A DNA stretch of 64,000 nt from Fischerella sp. PCC 9605. GTDB lineage: Bacteria > Cyanobacteriota > Cyanobacteriia > Cyanobacteriales > Nostocaceae. Location of the stretch: assembly GCF_000517105.1 (NCBI RefSeq), contig NZ_KI912153.1, positions 206,564-270,563 of the forward strand, in the 5' to 3' direction. The notes beneath the pieces were generated by a model, which searched no databases, had not been told where the DNA came from, and saw only the letters and a program-made list of their open reading frames with translations. Position 1 is the first letter of the stretch. Each line of letters begins with the position of its first letter. Positions 24,212 through 33,092 of the stretch are shown here, in pieces. The position numbers and the translations under genes are program-made.

Positions 24212-26425
24212 ATGACGGCAACTACTTCCAAAGCAACTTCAGCGCTTCCCAACTTTTGCGAAGGAATTCAATATTTTGGGGAAGCGTTACCGGAATTTGA
24301 AACTTATGGTGCAATACCAGCAATAGAGTCGGGAAAAGAAGCGATCGCCACTCCAGAAGATCCAGCATCTGCGTATCAAACATTACTGGCTGCTGATGCT
24401 TTGCGCTACCTGACATTGCAAATTACCGGAAGTAAAGCCTCTGGACACCCAGGCGGTTTCGCATCTCAAGCGGAAGCTTATGCGGCGTTAGTCATGCTCG
24501 GTTACAAAAATATTATTACGGAAGTGGGACACCATGCCCCCGGATTTTATAGTGCCATGTTCTTGGATCGCTCGTTAGAGGACATGGGCATATATACAGT
24601 GCAACAATTGCGCGATCGCTTTCGGGAAAGACACGGATTATTGGGACACCTTTCTGGTTACATTCCCGGCATTCTCGCACCAGCAGGCCCCTTGGGACAA
24701 GGGCAACATTTTGCGATGGCCGCTGCACTATTGCACAAAGACAAGCTGTTTCCCTTCACCGTTGGGGACGGCGGACTGGGTGAACCCTATGTAATGAGTT
24801 CGATGGCTCATTTCCACACTGCTTATCCTGGTGTTACCAACTTCTTGCCAGTGTTGGTGTGGAACGGTTACAGCCAAGAACACCATAGTATGGTTTCCAT
24901 CAAAACCAACGAACAGATGATGGCATACTGGCATGGTAATGGTTTTGAAGAAGTCGTGTTAGTCGATGCCAAGGACTTTGACGACAAAAATCAACCAGGC
25001 GACTACGTTGATAGTACCGCTTTTTCCTTTGGGCAACGCCTAGCTTTTACCCAAGCTGTGTTAATGGGTGTGGATGAAGCAGCGCGTTCTGCTTTGAGTG
25101 GCAAACTAACCGTATTTATAATTAAACAACTCAAAGGCGCAGGCGTCCACGCCCGGGGTGCAAAATCTCACAACCTCTATCCCAAAGATACACTGGACGC
25201 ACCCCATATTATGAATGCGTTGAAAGAACGCGCCTTACCTCTGGAAGCTTGGCAATTGGTGCGAACAAACATGGAACGCGCAGGCGGTGGCCCGGCGGCA
25301 AAAACAGTTGTCACCGAATTTGAATATCCCTTGCCAGAATTAGGCGAATTGCCTTTAGAAGAATATTCTCTGGGTGGCGATCCCAAAGTTTCCACAACAG
25401 CGATGGGACGTTTGGTGGCAAAAGTCGGACAAATAGATGAAAACTTCCTTGTCACCAACGCCGACGGTAACGAAGCATCTGGTATTAGTAACATCAACCA
25501 AGCATTAAAGATTATTCACCCAACAACTGACGACTTATACAATCAAAATCCCGGCGGACAAGTATACGAACCCTTGAGTGAAGATGCTTGTGCTGGGTTA
25601 GCAGTTGGCTTGTCGTTAATGGGTGCTAGAAGTTTGTGGTGTTCCTATGAATCTTTTGCCATCAACGGTTTACCAATTTGGCAAACAGTGACGCAAGCAA
25701 TGGCAGAATTGCGGCGTCCCACTCCCTCAACAATTACATTATTCACCGCTGGCGCATTAGAACAAGGACGCAACGGTTGGACACACCAACGTCCGGAAAT
25801 TGAATCTTATTTCGCTGCGATGATGCGGAATGGTAATGTCTTCCCATTATTCCCCCCTGATGCTAACAGCATTCAAGCCTGTTATGACTGGGCGCTAACA
25901 ACTAAAAATAAGGGAATTGTCATTACTGCTAGTAAATCACCATTGCCAATTCGTACTACTTTCAATATGACTCGCAAAGGCTTGCGGGATGGCGCAGTAG
26001 TCTTGCAAGAAGTTCCTGGTGATAAGAAAGTAGTGTTTGCCGTTGTTGGCGACATGACATTAATTCCAGTCTTTGAAGCTGCTGCTTTCTTGGAAACAGA
26101 AGGTATCGGAGTAAAGATAATTTCTGTGATTAATCCCCGCCGTCTATATCGTCTTCACGACACAGCTTGGGATACCTGCGCTGAACCTGATGGTGGTTTT
26201 ATTGATGATGAAAAATTTGCCGAAATCTTTGATGGTGATGCGCTAATTGGTGTTACTGGTGGTGCAGCGGCGATGTTAGAACCCATTATGCTGCGGAGTA
26301 CCTGCAAGCGCGATACCTTTGCATGGAAGCGTGGAGAGACAACAGCAAGTGCAGGTGAGTTGATGGCGTTTAATGGTTTGACAGCGGAGGCGTTGACGAA
26401 ACGAGCAATTGAGTTAGTGCATTAA
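24212..26425 (+). CDS. Phosphoketolase-family (XFP-like) TPP enzyme
   Basis: The 737-residue TPP-dependent protein resembles phosphoketolases, which split xylulose-5-P or fructose-6-P with phosphate into acetyl-P and an aldose phosphate. Visible: SKASGHPGGFASQAEA and GHHAPGFYS in the N-terminal domain, the TPP site GDGGLGEPYVMSS, LPVLVWNGYSQEHHSM, the second domain's LWCSYESFAI, the NGWTHQRPEIES loop that corresponds to the NG(F/W)(S/T)HQ motif, and ASKSPLPIRTTF. It is shorter than the usual 790-residue enzyme and divergent, so transketolase-like activity cannot be excluded. It stands alone with its own promoter region. Confidence 0.75.
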   Translation: MTATTSKATSALPNFCEGIQYFGEALPEFETYGAIPAIESGKEAIATPEDPASAYQTLLAADALRYLTLQITGSKASGHPGGFASQAEAYAALVMLGYKNIITEVGHHAPGFYSAMFLDRSLEDMGIYTVQQLRDRFRERHGLLGHLSGYIPGILAPAGPLGQGQHFAMAAALLHKDKLFPFTVGDGGLGEPYVMSSMAHFHTAYPGVTNFLPVLVWNGYSQEHHSMVSIKTNEQMMAYWHGNGFEEVVLVDAKDFDDKNQPGDYVDSTAFSFGQRLAFTQAVLMGVDEAARSALSGKLTVFIIKQLKGAGVHARGAKSHNLYPKDTLDAPHIMNALKERALPLEAWQLVRTNMERAGGGPAAKTVVTEFEYPLPELGELPLEEYSLGGDPKVSTTAMGRLVAKVGQIDENFLVTNADGNEASGISNINQALKIIHPTTDDLYNQNPGGQVYEPLSEDACAGLAVGLSLMGARSLWCSYESFAINGLPIWQTVTQAMAELRRPTPSTITLFTAGALEQGRNGWTHQRPEIESYFAAMMRNGNVFPLFPPDANSIQACYDWALTTKNKGIVITASKSPLPIRTTFNMTRKGLRDGAVVLQEVPGDKKVVFAVVGDMTLIPVFEAAAFLETEGIGVKIISVINPRRLYRLHDTAWDTCAEPDGGFIDDEKFAEIFDGDALIGVTGGAAAMLEPIMLRSTCKRDTFAWKRGETTASAGELMAFNGLTAEALTKRAIELVH

Positions 26426-26582
26426 TAAAGTCGGGTTTTATTAACTAGAAAAATATAGATTTACCACCGCAGATGTACGCAGATAATTTCTTAGCTTATT
26501 ATGCGTATATGTGCGGTTTTAATTATTAGTTTGAATTTGTAAATATATGAACATATAAAGCTTGAAAGAATTGAAATTTAGA

Positions 26583-27296
26583 ATGAAAAAAATAATATTT
26601 GTCACTGGTGTCACAAGAATGAGAGAAGGATTCGTATGTGTCAGCGGCTTGGATGATAAAGGTAACTTCCTCAGACCAGAAATTCATTATCCTGAAAGAC
26701 CGGGTATCAAGAAAGAGTTTCTTTACTTTCAAGGGCAAGCAGTAATCAAACCTCTTGCTAAAGTGGAACTAGAGTTTTTAAAACCTGTTCCAAAATCAGC
26801 ATTTCATACAGAAGATTGGGAGATAGATGGTAGCATTCCACCTAAACTAGTATCTATTCCTAGTGAAAGTGAATGCTTGGCTATACTTAATAGATATACT
26901 GACTTTTCATTAGAACACGCTTTATCTGAACAATCGCGCTCTCTTGTAATTGTTAGAAGCTGTGAAGTTCCTGAAATTGCAGTTAAGCTATGGGAAGATA
27001 AGTTAAAATGTTACTTGTCATTTTATGACGAAAGTGGAGATTATCATCAACGTTTACCAGTAACAGACGCTAACTGGCTTGCAGCTTGTAAATATCTTTG
27101 GCAAACAGATAGAGAGAATATAAAATCAAGACTGAGTAAAGCATTGAAAGGTAAAGATATATTTATCAGAATTGGAGTAACACGAGAGTATAGGGGACAA
27201 GTTTGGAGGCAAGTGTCTGCTGTTTTTTCAGTACCAGATTGGTTGAAAGGAAAATGTTTTGCAGACCTGGGATATGATTTTAATGATTACGTATGA
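26583..27296 (+). CDS. Dual OB-fold-like protein, first gene of a DUF488 operon
   Basis: The 237-residue protein starts MKKIIFVTGVTRMREGFVCV (ATG 26583; the TTG at 26562 is less likely). Beta-rich stretches at both ends, IIFVTGVTRM...VSGLDDKGNFLRP and IFIRIGVTREYRGQVWRQV, look like two OB-type halves joined by a helical middle. I assign a dual-OB type tentatively. OB folds bind nucleic acids or small ligands. It is separated from the next gene by 12 bp and all three genes are A+T-rich, so they form one transferred unit. No catalytic motif is clear. Confidence 0.5.
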   Translation: MKKIIFVTGVTRMREGFVCVSGLDDKGNFLRPEIHYPERPGIKKEFLYFQGQAVIKPLAKVELEFLKPVPKSAFHTEDWEIDGSIPPKLVSIPSESECLAILNRYTDFSLEHALSEQSRSLVIVRSCEVPEIAVKLWEDKLKCYLSFYDESGDYHQRLPVTDANWLAACKYLWQTDRENIKSRLSKALKGKDIFIRIGVTREYRGQVWRQVSAVFSVPDWLKGKCFADLGYDFNDYV

Positions 27297-27308
27297 AAGG
27301 CAGAAAAT

Positions 27309-27857
27309 ATGAATAATAGTGAAATTATAATTAGTAATAATCCTGAAATAACTTTATTTAGCATAGGTCATTCCAATCATAATCTTAATTATTTCCTAGA
27401 ACTTTTGAAAAGTAATGAAATAAAATGCATCATTGATGTAAGAAGTATTCCTTATAGTCGACATAATAAAATTTTTGTAAAAAATAGACTTTCTTCTGAA
27501 TTATCTCGTAATGGAGTTGATTACATCTGGATGGGAGAAAGTTTAGGGGGTCGGAGAAATGATTTAGAGAACGCTATAGGCTTTAGGCAAGATGATAAAT
27601 ATAATTCAGATTCTAAATATATTAGTGGAGTATTAGAGCTATTGCGTATAGCACTCACTAAACCTACTGCTATAATGTGTAGCGAAGAAGATCCTCGCCG
27701 ATGTCATAGACACAATATTATCGCGCATACTCTATTGTATAAACTTCCAAATAATTATCAAATTAACAACATAAAAATAACTCATATTCGAGCTAACGGA
27801 AGACTAGAAGACGCTTCCTCAATCGATATTTACTTTCAACTATCTCTATTTGATTAA
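27309..27857 (+). CDS. DUF488-family protein 1
   Basis: The 182-residue protein has the complete DUF488 signature: FSIGHSNHN near residue 17, IIDVRSIPYSR at 41-51, ESLGGRR at 77-83, and C124-S-E-E-D-P-R-R-C132-H133-R134 near the C-terminus. The invariant Cys, Glu, Cys-His-Arg cluster suggests a catalytic or metal site, but the activity of the family is unknown. It is followed after 8 bp by a second, diverged DUF488 gene, and preceded by the OB-like gene. Confidence 0.88.
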   Translation: MNNSEIIISNNPEITLFSIGHSNHNLNYFLELLKSNEIKCIIDVRSIPYSRHNKIFVKNRLSSELSRNGVDYIWMGESLGGRRNDLENAIGFRQDDKYNSDSKYISGVLELLRIALTKPTAIMCSEEDPRRCHRHNIIAHTLLYKLPNNYQINNIKITHIRANGRLEDASSIDIYFQLSLFD

Positions 27858-27865
27858 TAAAAAAT

Positions 27866-28303
27866 ATGGGCATTATATACACTATCGGATTTACTAAAAA
27901 AACAGCAAAGGATTTTTTTGAGATATTAAGAAAGGAAACAATAGATGTAGTGGCAGATGTCCGCCTCAACAATACTGGTCAGTTGGCAGGGTTTACCAAA
28001 AAAAATGACCTAGAGTATTTCTTGAGCCTTGTCGGTATAAGGTATGAGCATTGGACTCATTTTTCACCAACTAAAGATATGCGTGATAAGTATCACGGTA
28101 CTCGAAACTGGGAAGAGTACGAAGATTCATACCGGAAGCTAATTAAAAACAGAAATATTTTAGAAAACCTTAACAAACAACTGCTGAAAAATCAAAAGAT
28201 ATGTTTGCTATGTTCTGAGCATACACCTGAAAAGTGCCATAGAAGAATTGCAGCGGAGATGCTAGCCAACACAGTGGAAGGCATGGAAATTATTCATTTG
28301 TAG
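27866..28303 (+). CDS. DUF488-family protein 2
   Basis: The 145-residue protein is a second DUF488 copy with IYTIGFTKK at 4-12, VVADVRLNN at 28-36, a region YHGTRNWEEYEDSYRKL, and the conserved C116-S-E118 plus C124-H125-R126. It lacks the GGRR motif of its neighbour, so the two are distinct subtypes rather than a recent duplication. The 8-bp spacing indicates co-translation. Function unknown. Confidence 0.87.
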   Translation: MGIIYTIGFTKKTAKDFFEILRKETIDVVADVRLNNTGQLAGFTKKNDLEYFLSLVGIRYEHWTHFSPTKDMRDKYHGTRNWEEYEDSYRKLIKNRNILENLNKQLLKNQKICLLCSEHTPEKCHRRIAAEMLANTVEGMEIIHL

Positions 28304-28392
28304 ATACTTCAAGGGAATAGTTTGAGGAAGCTTGGTCGTACTTTTATCAGCGCTATATTTATTCTAGATGATCAACTATAAAAGATTAATTA

Positions 28393-28578
28393 ATGATGAA
28401 ATTCCAAGTAATTTTCACTTACGATACAGAATATGAAGGTTACGTTGCCGAGGTTCCTAAACTTCCAGGCTGTGTAAGCCAAGGGAAGACACTAGATGAG
28501 ACAATTGAAAATATCAAAGATGCCATCAGGGGACATCTTCACGTCCAAGCTAAACACGGCAATCCTTATACAAGCTAG
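28393..28578 (+). CDS. HicB-like antitoxin without HicA
   Basis: The 61-residue protein has the HicB partial RNase-H-like fold signature: FQVIFTYDTEYEGYVAEVPKLPGC, VSQGKTLDETIENIKDAI and a short C-terminus. HicB normally inactivates the HicA mRNA interferase. No HicA-like gene is found in the 90 bp before or the 24 bp after it, so it is orphan or works with a distant toxin. Either of the two ATGs at 28393 and 28396 may serve. Confidence 0.8.
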   Translation: MMKFQVIFTYDTEYEGYVAEVPKLPGCVSQGKTLDETIENIKDAIRGHLHVQAKHGNPYTS

Positions 28579-28602
28579 GTTCAATAGTCAGAAGTTTTTT
28601 CT

Positions 28603-28854
28603 ATGCAAAACTCTCAACCCACATCAAACCAACCGATAAATGCTCTCACAGTAAAAGAGTTGGAAGCTTTAATAGTCAAAATCGTTCAGAAAGTTCTCAA
28701 ACAAGAAACAGAGAAGCTAGAAACTGTACAGCCAAATAATCCACCACAAGCCTTTTTAGAAACCTTTGGAACCTGGGAAGACACACGTACCACAGAAGAA
28801 ATCATTGATGATATATATTCAAACCGTACTATTGCGACTGAGGAATATAGTTAG
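28603..28854 (+). CDS. Small VapB-like antitoxin candidate
   Basis: The 83-residue charged protein has a helix-forming middle (LEALIVKIVQKVLKQETEKLE) and an acidic tail. Its stop TAG overlaps the GTG start of the next gene by one base, the arrangement of an antitoxin before a PIN toxin. The antitoxin role comes from context; the sequence itself is not closely recognisable. Confidence 0.7.
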   Translation: MQNSQPTSNQPINALTVKELEALIVKIVQKVLKQETEKLETVQPNNPPQAFLETFGTWEDTRTTEEIIDDIYSNRTIATEEYS

Positions 28855-29255
28855 TGAAGTATTTACTAGATACTGACATGTGTATATATTGGCTTAAGGG
28901 TCGTCAGTCGGTTAGGGACAGAATTTTTGCAGTAGGATGGAGTCAGATAGGTATTTGTGTCATCACAGTTGCTGAACTATATTATGGCGCATACAATTCC
29001 AATCGAGTCGAAGAAAATTTAACTCGTGCAGAACAATTTATTCAAAATATACCTGTTATACCTTTAAACGATAACGCTCTCAAACGCTTTGGTGAATTAA
29101 AAGCTGAACTCCGCAGAATAGGACAACCAATTGCTGATTTTGATTTACTAATTGCTAGTGTTGCACTGGCAGAAAATTATGTTCTAGTAACAAACAATAC
29201 TCGACACTACAACCGCATTCCTGAACTGCAACTGGAAAACTGGGCTTTACCTTAG
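28854..29255 (+). CDS. vapC: VapC-type PIN-domain toxin
   Basis: The 133-residue PIN-domain protein carries D6 (LLDTDMCIYWL), E41 (TVAELYYGAY) and D95/D97 (PIADFDLLIA). Where many PIN proteins have a fourth acidic residue there is VTNNTRHY, so that position is Asn, which is common in this subgroup. GTG is the start and overlaps the upstream stop. It should be an RNase toxin controlled by the preceding gene. Confidence 0.87.
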   Translation: MKYLLDTDMCIYWLKGRQSVRDRIFAVGWSQIGICVITVAELYYGAYNSNRVEENLTRAEQFIQNIPVIPLNDNALKRFGELKAELRRIGQPIADFDLLIASVALAENYVLVTNNTRHYNRIPELQLENWALP

Positions 29256-29351
29256 AAACATTAAAAATACGTCATTTGTAAATAATTAGATTTTGACAAA
29301 TCATTGTAGATTGGGTTTCGCTCCGTTCAACCCAACATTAACCGAAATTAG

Positions 29352-29450
29352 GATATTGTCAAACAGCTACAAACTATCAAACCCGGAACTACTGCATATG
29401 CAGATGCACAAAAGTTACTTGTTTCGGCACAGAAACTTCTGAAATCGTGA
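29352..29450 (+). pseudogene. Short fragment of a repeat-containing protein
   Basis: DIVKQLQTIKPGTTAYADAQ followed by KLLVSAQKLLKS is encoded in one frame, ending in TGA with a TAG just before it. This resembles the tail of cyanobacterial proteins with AxQLL-type helical repeats, so it is probably a gene remnant. The rest of 29256-29669 holds only repeats. Confidence 0.35.
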
Positions 29451-29612
29451 AATTTTTCATCAACATGTAGGGCGATCGCCAAGCTTTATCATCCACAATT
29501 AGCAGCAGCAATAGAAAACGCGATCGCCCTTATTACATAAATTCATAGCGAAATTTCTGCACCAATACTCCGCGCCCCTCTGCGTTTTAAATCCCTACTT
29601 TTTACGCAAAAA

Positions 29613-29640
29613 AGTGAGCGCTTAAGCACTCACTACAAAC
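29613..29640. repeat. Dispersed inverted repeat of the GTAGTGAG type
   Basis: AGTGAGCGCTTAAGCACTCACTACAAAC-type sequence folds as AGTGAG-CGCTTAAGCA-CTCACT and shares its CACTACAAAC end with the element at 23925-23979. Confidence 0.55.
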
Positions 29641-29669
29641 TTATATATTTGGCATCTCAAGTGAGTGCA

Positions 29670-30956
29670 TCACTTTTTCACTAAAATATATGCCGTAGCA
29701 TATTCAGGCAATTGACTAATATATCTCCCAAAATCTTTTTGATTCTTAAAAATACCTGCCAAAAAATCAAGCTGATAAAGATTGGGTAAAAATGCCCCGC
29801 CTGTATCTGCAATAACCCCCATTCTTAGGCGTTTGTTTCTACCTTGACCATACTCCATCACAATCACTCGACCTAAACCAATATTCAGAACATCTCCAGC
29901 AAAAGTCACTCCCGGCTTGATAGAAATTTTCGCATCTATCTTATATCCATACCCTTTAATAGCATCTACTTTTTTAAAATACCAATAACGCTTTTGTGCT
30001 GTTGGTTTCACTCCCCGTATATAAGGAATTCCATTGTTTCGATCCACATTAAAAAATGCCTTGGAACCATCGGTAAAATTAATCAGTATTGTTCCTTGCA
30101 TCAACGCTTCTTCTAAACCTTCGCGGGTTAAATACGCAATGGGTTCAACTTTCCCAAATTCTTTACCTCCTGGTTCATATATACCTGATAAAACATCCTG
30201 TTTTGTGTATCTGGTATAGAACTTATCAGTTCTAGAGTTATCTTTTAAGCTATAAATTGCTGTATTATAAGTAGAGGTTTTCTTGCGAGAACCTGGATAG
30301 GTAAAAACAGCATACTTTGTAATCCGCAATCGTTTTTGTTCTGGATTTTGTGGTTTATAAGCAGTCCATTTGATGACTCGAAAATTAGCGTTGATAAAAT
30401 TAGGGTCTTGTAAACGAGTAGCTCGATTATTAGCAATATCTTCCTTTAAGACCGCAATCATAAAATCCAAGGTTTTGAGAGTATCTTGTAAAGTAACTCC
30501 GGAAGTGCCAAGCAATCCTGTACGTAGAATATCTGGGTCTTGTTTAGCGTAGTCTTGGTAATATTTTCTTGTGTTGGAGAGAACAAATAATAAATCTTTT
30601 TGATTGAAATTAACTTTCGCAGTGGGTAGTTTTCCTGAACTGAGAACCTGACTACCATTAACGCTAAATTTATATTTTTTAAACTCATCAATAACTTTAT
30701 AAGGTGTAGAAGCCGCCACCAACTCTTTGCTAGATGAAGTAGTGTTATGCTTGCCTATATTTTCATCAGATGTTTGCTGAACAGTTAAAGCATTCTGAAA
30801 ACTTGTGGTGAGTACACGAACTGGTTGACTTGAGGTTTGGGAAATCTGCTGTTGAGTTTTCGACTGAGTATATAGATAGGTACTACCTAAACTGACTAGC
30901 GATACGGTAGCAAAACCTAATGTAAGGAGGAGTTTTCGGTTGAATCGGATACTCAT
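29670..30956 (-). CDS. Exported protein with a 3D/MltA-like C-terminal domain
   Basis: The 428-residue protein starts with a signal anchor (LLLTLGFATVSLVSLGSTYLY), then a Gln/Ser-rich linker, a large middle domain, and a C-terminal double-psi barrel-type segment: GRVIVMEYGQGRNKRLRMG followed by VIADTGGAFLPNLYQLDFLAG. The DTGGA and following Asp residues are those of the 3D domain of MltA-type lytic transglycosylases, so a role in peptidoglycan turnover outside the inner membrane is likely. It is oriented away from the methyltransferase gene. Exact enzyme activity is not proven by sequence. Confidence 0.7.
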   Translation of the reverse strand: MSIRFNRKLLLTLGFATVSLVSLGSTYLYTQSKTQQQISQTSSQPVRVLTTSFQNALTVQQTSDENIGKHNTTSSSKELVAASTPYKVIDEFKKYKFSVNGSQVLSSGKLPTAKVNFNQKDLLFVLSNTRKYYQDYAKQDPDILRTGLLGTSGVTLQDTLKTLDFMIAVLKEDIANNRATRLQDPNFINANFRVIKWTAYKPQNPEQKRLRITKYAVFTYPGSRKKTSTYNTAIYSLKDNSRTDKFYTRYTKQDVLSGIYEPGGKEFGKVEPIAYLTREGLEEALMQGTILINFTDGSKAFFNVDRNNGIPYIRGVKPTAQKRYWYFKKVDAIKGYGYKIDAKISIKPGVTFAGDVLNIGLGRVIVMEYGQGRNKRLRMGVIADTGGAFLPNLYQLDFLAGIFKNQKDFGRYISQLPEYATAYILVKK

Positions 30957-31072
30957 AGGTTGGACAATAAATTATCTGACGGTGTTTTGTGTCAAAAATT
31001 CTATATTCACAGTACTTTACCTCTAAAACCTAAAATATATACAGTTATCTTGCCTCGATTCCAAACAATCAG

Positions 31073-32023
31073 ATGAACGACAAAATCAAGCCTGACTGGG
31101 CTGGTGAAGGGTTGCTTTCTCGGTTCGTTAACTTACTAATCCAAACCAGACCGATTTACAACTTGATGAAACACCAGGCAAGGCAAGTACTTATTAAAAC
31201 CGCTGAAAAGAACGGTATTCCTTGGCGCAAAAACTGCGAAACCCTAGAAGCATCGGGGGTAAAACAGCGACTAACAGAGACTGTTAACTCTAGTATTGTT
31301 TACCCCGATTACTATCAAGTGCCGTTTCATGCCTACTCTGAGGGCAATCTTTGCTGGCAAGCTGCTTTGGAAGCCCCCAGCGCTACTTACTCAATGGCAT
31401 TGCGGGTATGGCCTAAAGAAAACCTGACTTGGGAAGTTGCTCACGAACGCCTAAGAGGAAGTTTTCATCAAGTTTTGGCGACTTATGGCCCGCAGCAGGT
31501 AAGGGATATCTTAGATATTGGCTGTTCAGTCGGCATTTCTACCCTAGCGCTGCACCGCTACTATCAGAAAAAGCAAAACCATCCTGTTCGCACGGTTGGT
31601 CTGGATTTGTCCCCTTATATGCTTGCTGTTGCCAAGATTCTAGATGTCAAGGGTGAAATATCTGAGTGGCTTCACGCTACAGGAGAAGATACAAGACTGC
31701 CTAACAATTCCTTTGATTTGGTAACTCTACAGTTTGTTACCCATGAACTGCCGCATTATGCCAGCAAACAAATTTTCGCTGAGGCTTTGCGACTGCTGCG
31801 ACCTGGTGGTTATATCGCATTAGTAGACAATAATCCTAAATCTCCCGTCATCCAAAATTTGCCACCAGTTCTGTTTACTTTAATGAAAAGTACTGAGCCT
31901 TGGAGTGATGACTACTACATGTTTGATATAGAGGCAGCATTGCAGACAGTGGGTTTTGAGCAACCAGTTACAGTTGCCAGCGACCCTCGCCACCGCACTA
32001 TTATTAGTTGCAAGCCAAAGTAA
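31073..32023 (+). CDS. Class I SAM-dependent methyltransferase
   Basis: The 316-residue protein has an N-terminal helical region of about 130 residues and a Rossmann methyltransferase domain: DILDIGCSVGIST (motif I), TVGLDLSPYMLAVA (motif II), LPNNSFDLVTLQFVTHELPH and LRLLRPGGYIALVDNNP. Substrate is unknown; the extra N-terminal region is shared by a cyanobacterial group. It is transcribed alone. Confidence 0.85.
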   Translation: MNDKIKPDWAGEGLLSRFVNLLIQTRPIYNLMKHQARQVLIKTAEKNGIPWRKNCETLEASGVKQRLTETVNSSIVYPDYYQVPFHAYSEGNLCWQAALEAPSATYSMALRVWPKENLTWEVAHERLRGSFHQVLATYGPQQVRDILDIGCSVGISTLALHRYYQKKQNHPVRTVGLDLSPYMLAVAKILDVKGEISEWLHATGEDTRLPNNSFDLVTLQFVTHELPHYASKQIFAEALRLLRPGGYIALVDNNPKSPVIQNLPPVLFTLMKSTEPWSDDYYMFDIEAALQTVGFEQPVTVASDPRHRTIISCKPK

Positions 32024-32070
32024 GTGTTATTTGTTGGTTGTTGGTTGTTGTTGGTTGGTTGTTAGTAGTA

Positions 32071-32225
32071 GCGTGACCGGGCTAATTTGATGCAATATGA
32101 TTTTCTTGTGGGATAGGCGTCTCGCCTGTCCGATGCGGGCAAGATGCCCGCACCACAAAAATTTATTGCACTATTTTAAGACGGTCACGCCAGTAGAGTG
32201 CGTTACGGCATTAAGCCTAACGCAC
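32071..32225. repeat. Composite nested inverted repeat, MITE-like
   Basis: GCGTGACCG at 32071-32079 is mirrored by CGGTCACGC at 32182-32190, and TGCAATA/TATTGCA (32091-32097, 32164-32170) nests within it. Inside are GCGGGCAAGATGCCCGC and an AGGCGTCTCGCCT hairpin. A separate hairpin GTGCGTTA/TAACGCAC follows at 32198-32225. No gene is present between 32024 and 32324. Confidence 0.6.
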
Positions 32226-32324
32226 CGCCTAACAGATAAAAGGTGCGTTACGCTGTCGCGTTAACACACCCTACAACTCACCTTGACGGGCTACTACTAA
32301 CTACTAACACTCACTACGAGAAAT

Positions 32325-32978
32325 ATGCTGATTAAACGAGGGTTCAATGCTATGCGATCGCCCAATTTAACATCAACAACTTCACAAAATTTTACAACCG
32401 TGCTTCTCCAAGCTGTGTCTGCATATCGAGGCGAAGGGGGCGATCGCCCTCCCGCCGCAGCAGTGGTAAATGCCTTGCTGCAAGCAGAAAAAGCTGCTAA
32501 GCAACAACGATTAACATATCCATTTGCATCTTTGCTTGGTCAATGGCGACTGTGTTTCGCCACTGGCACTCGCGATCGCAAAAAGCGAGGGGGGATTGTT
32601 TTAGGTAGGGGTTTTTATGTTCCTAAGTTTGCAGCCGCACATATTTCCTTCAGTGCTACTTCAGATCCAGCTTTGGACAGAGGAGAAATCGGCAATCAGG
32701 TTAAATTAGGCCCAGTGTTGTTGAAGCTAACAGGCCCAGCAAAATATTTAGGTAAAAAAAACTTACTGGCGTTTGACTTTACCCAGATGCAAATCAGTCT
32801 GTTTAGTCGTGTTGTTTACAATCAACAGATTCGAGGCGGAAAGACGCAAACGGAGGATTTCTACAATCAAGCGATCGCTAAACTGCCCTTTTTTGCATTT
32901 TTCTTGATTACAGAAGATTTTATTGCAGCCCGTGGGCGTGGAGGTGGGCTGGCAATTTGGATTCGAGAAAGGGTATGA
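32325..32978 (+). CDS. Conserved cyanobacterial protein, PAP/fibrillin-like
   Basis: The 217-residue soluble protein has LLGQWRLCFATGTRDRKKRGG, a segment reminiscent of plastid lipid-associated (fibrillin/PAP) proteins, followed by alternating beta-type stretches and an FFAFFLITEDFIAARGRGGGLA end. No signal peptide is evident. ATG 32325 or 32352 could be the start. Fibrillin-type proteins bind lipids on thylakoids and plastoglobules; that role is an inference from weak similarity. Confidence 0.55.
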   Translation: MLIKRGFNAMRSPNLTSTTSQNFTTVLLQAVSAYRGEGGDRPPAAAVVNALLQAEKAAKQQRLTYPFASLLGQWRLCFATGTRDRKKRGGIVLGRGFYVPKFAAAHISFSATSDPALDRGEIGNQVKLGPVLLKLTGPAKYLGKKNLLAFDFTQMQISLFSRVVYNQQIRGGKTQTEDFYNQAIAKLPFFAFFLITEDFIAARGRGGGLAIWIRERV

Positions 32979-33092
32979 GAAACTAGAGTTGTAACCATAG
33001 ATGAATAACTGGGTCAATCATTTGCTAAACACCAGCATTTGATGATGAGATAAAAATAGTTTGGCTTTGGGGATTTGGGAGGAGGTCGGGTC

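Noticed and set aside
26562-26582. TTG start for the OB-like gene
   Set aside because: ATG 26583 fits the IIFVTGVTRM family-like opening; the extra seven residues are lysine-rich leader sequence.
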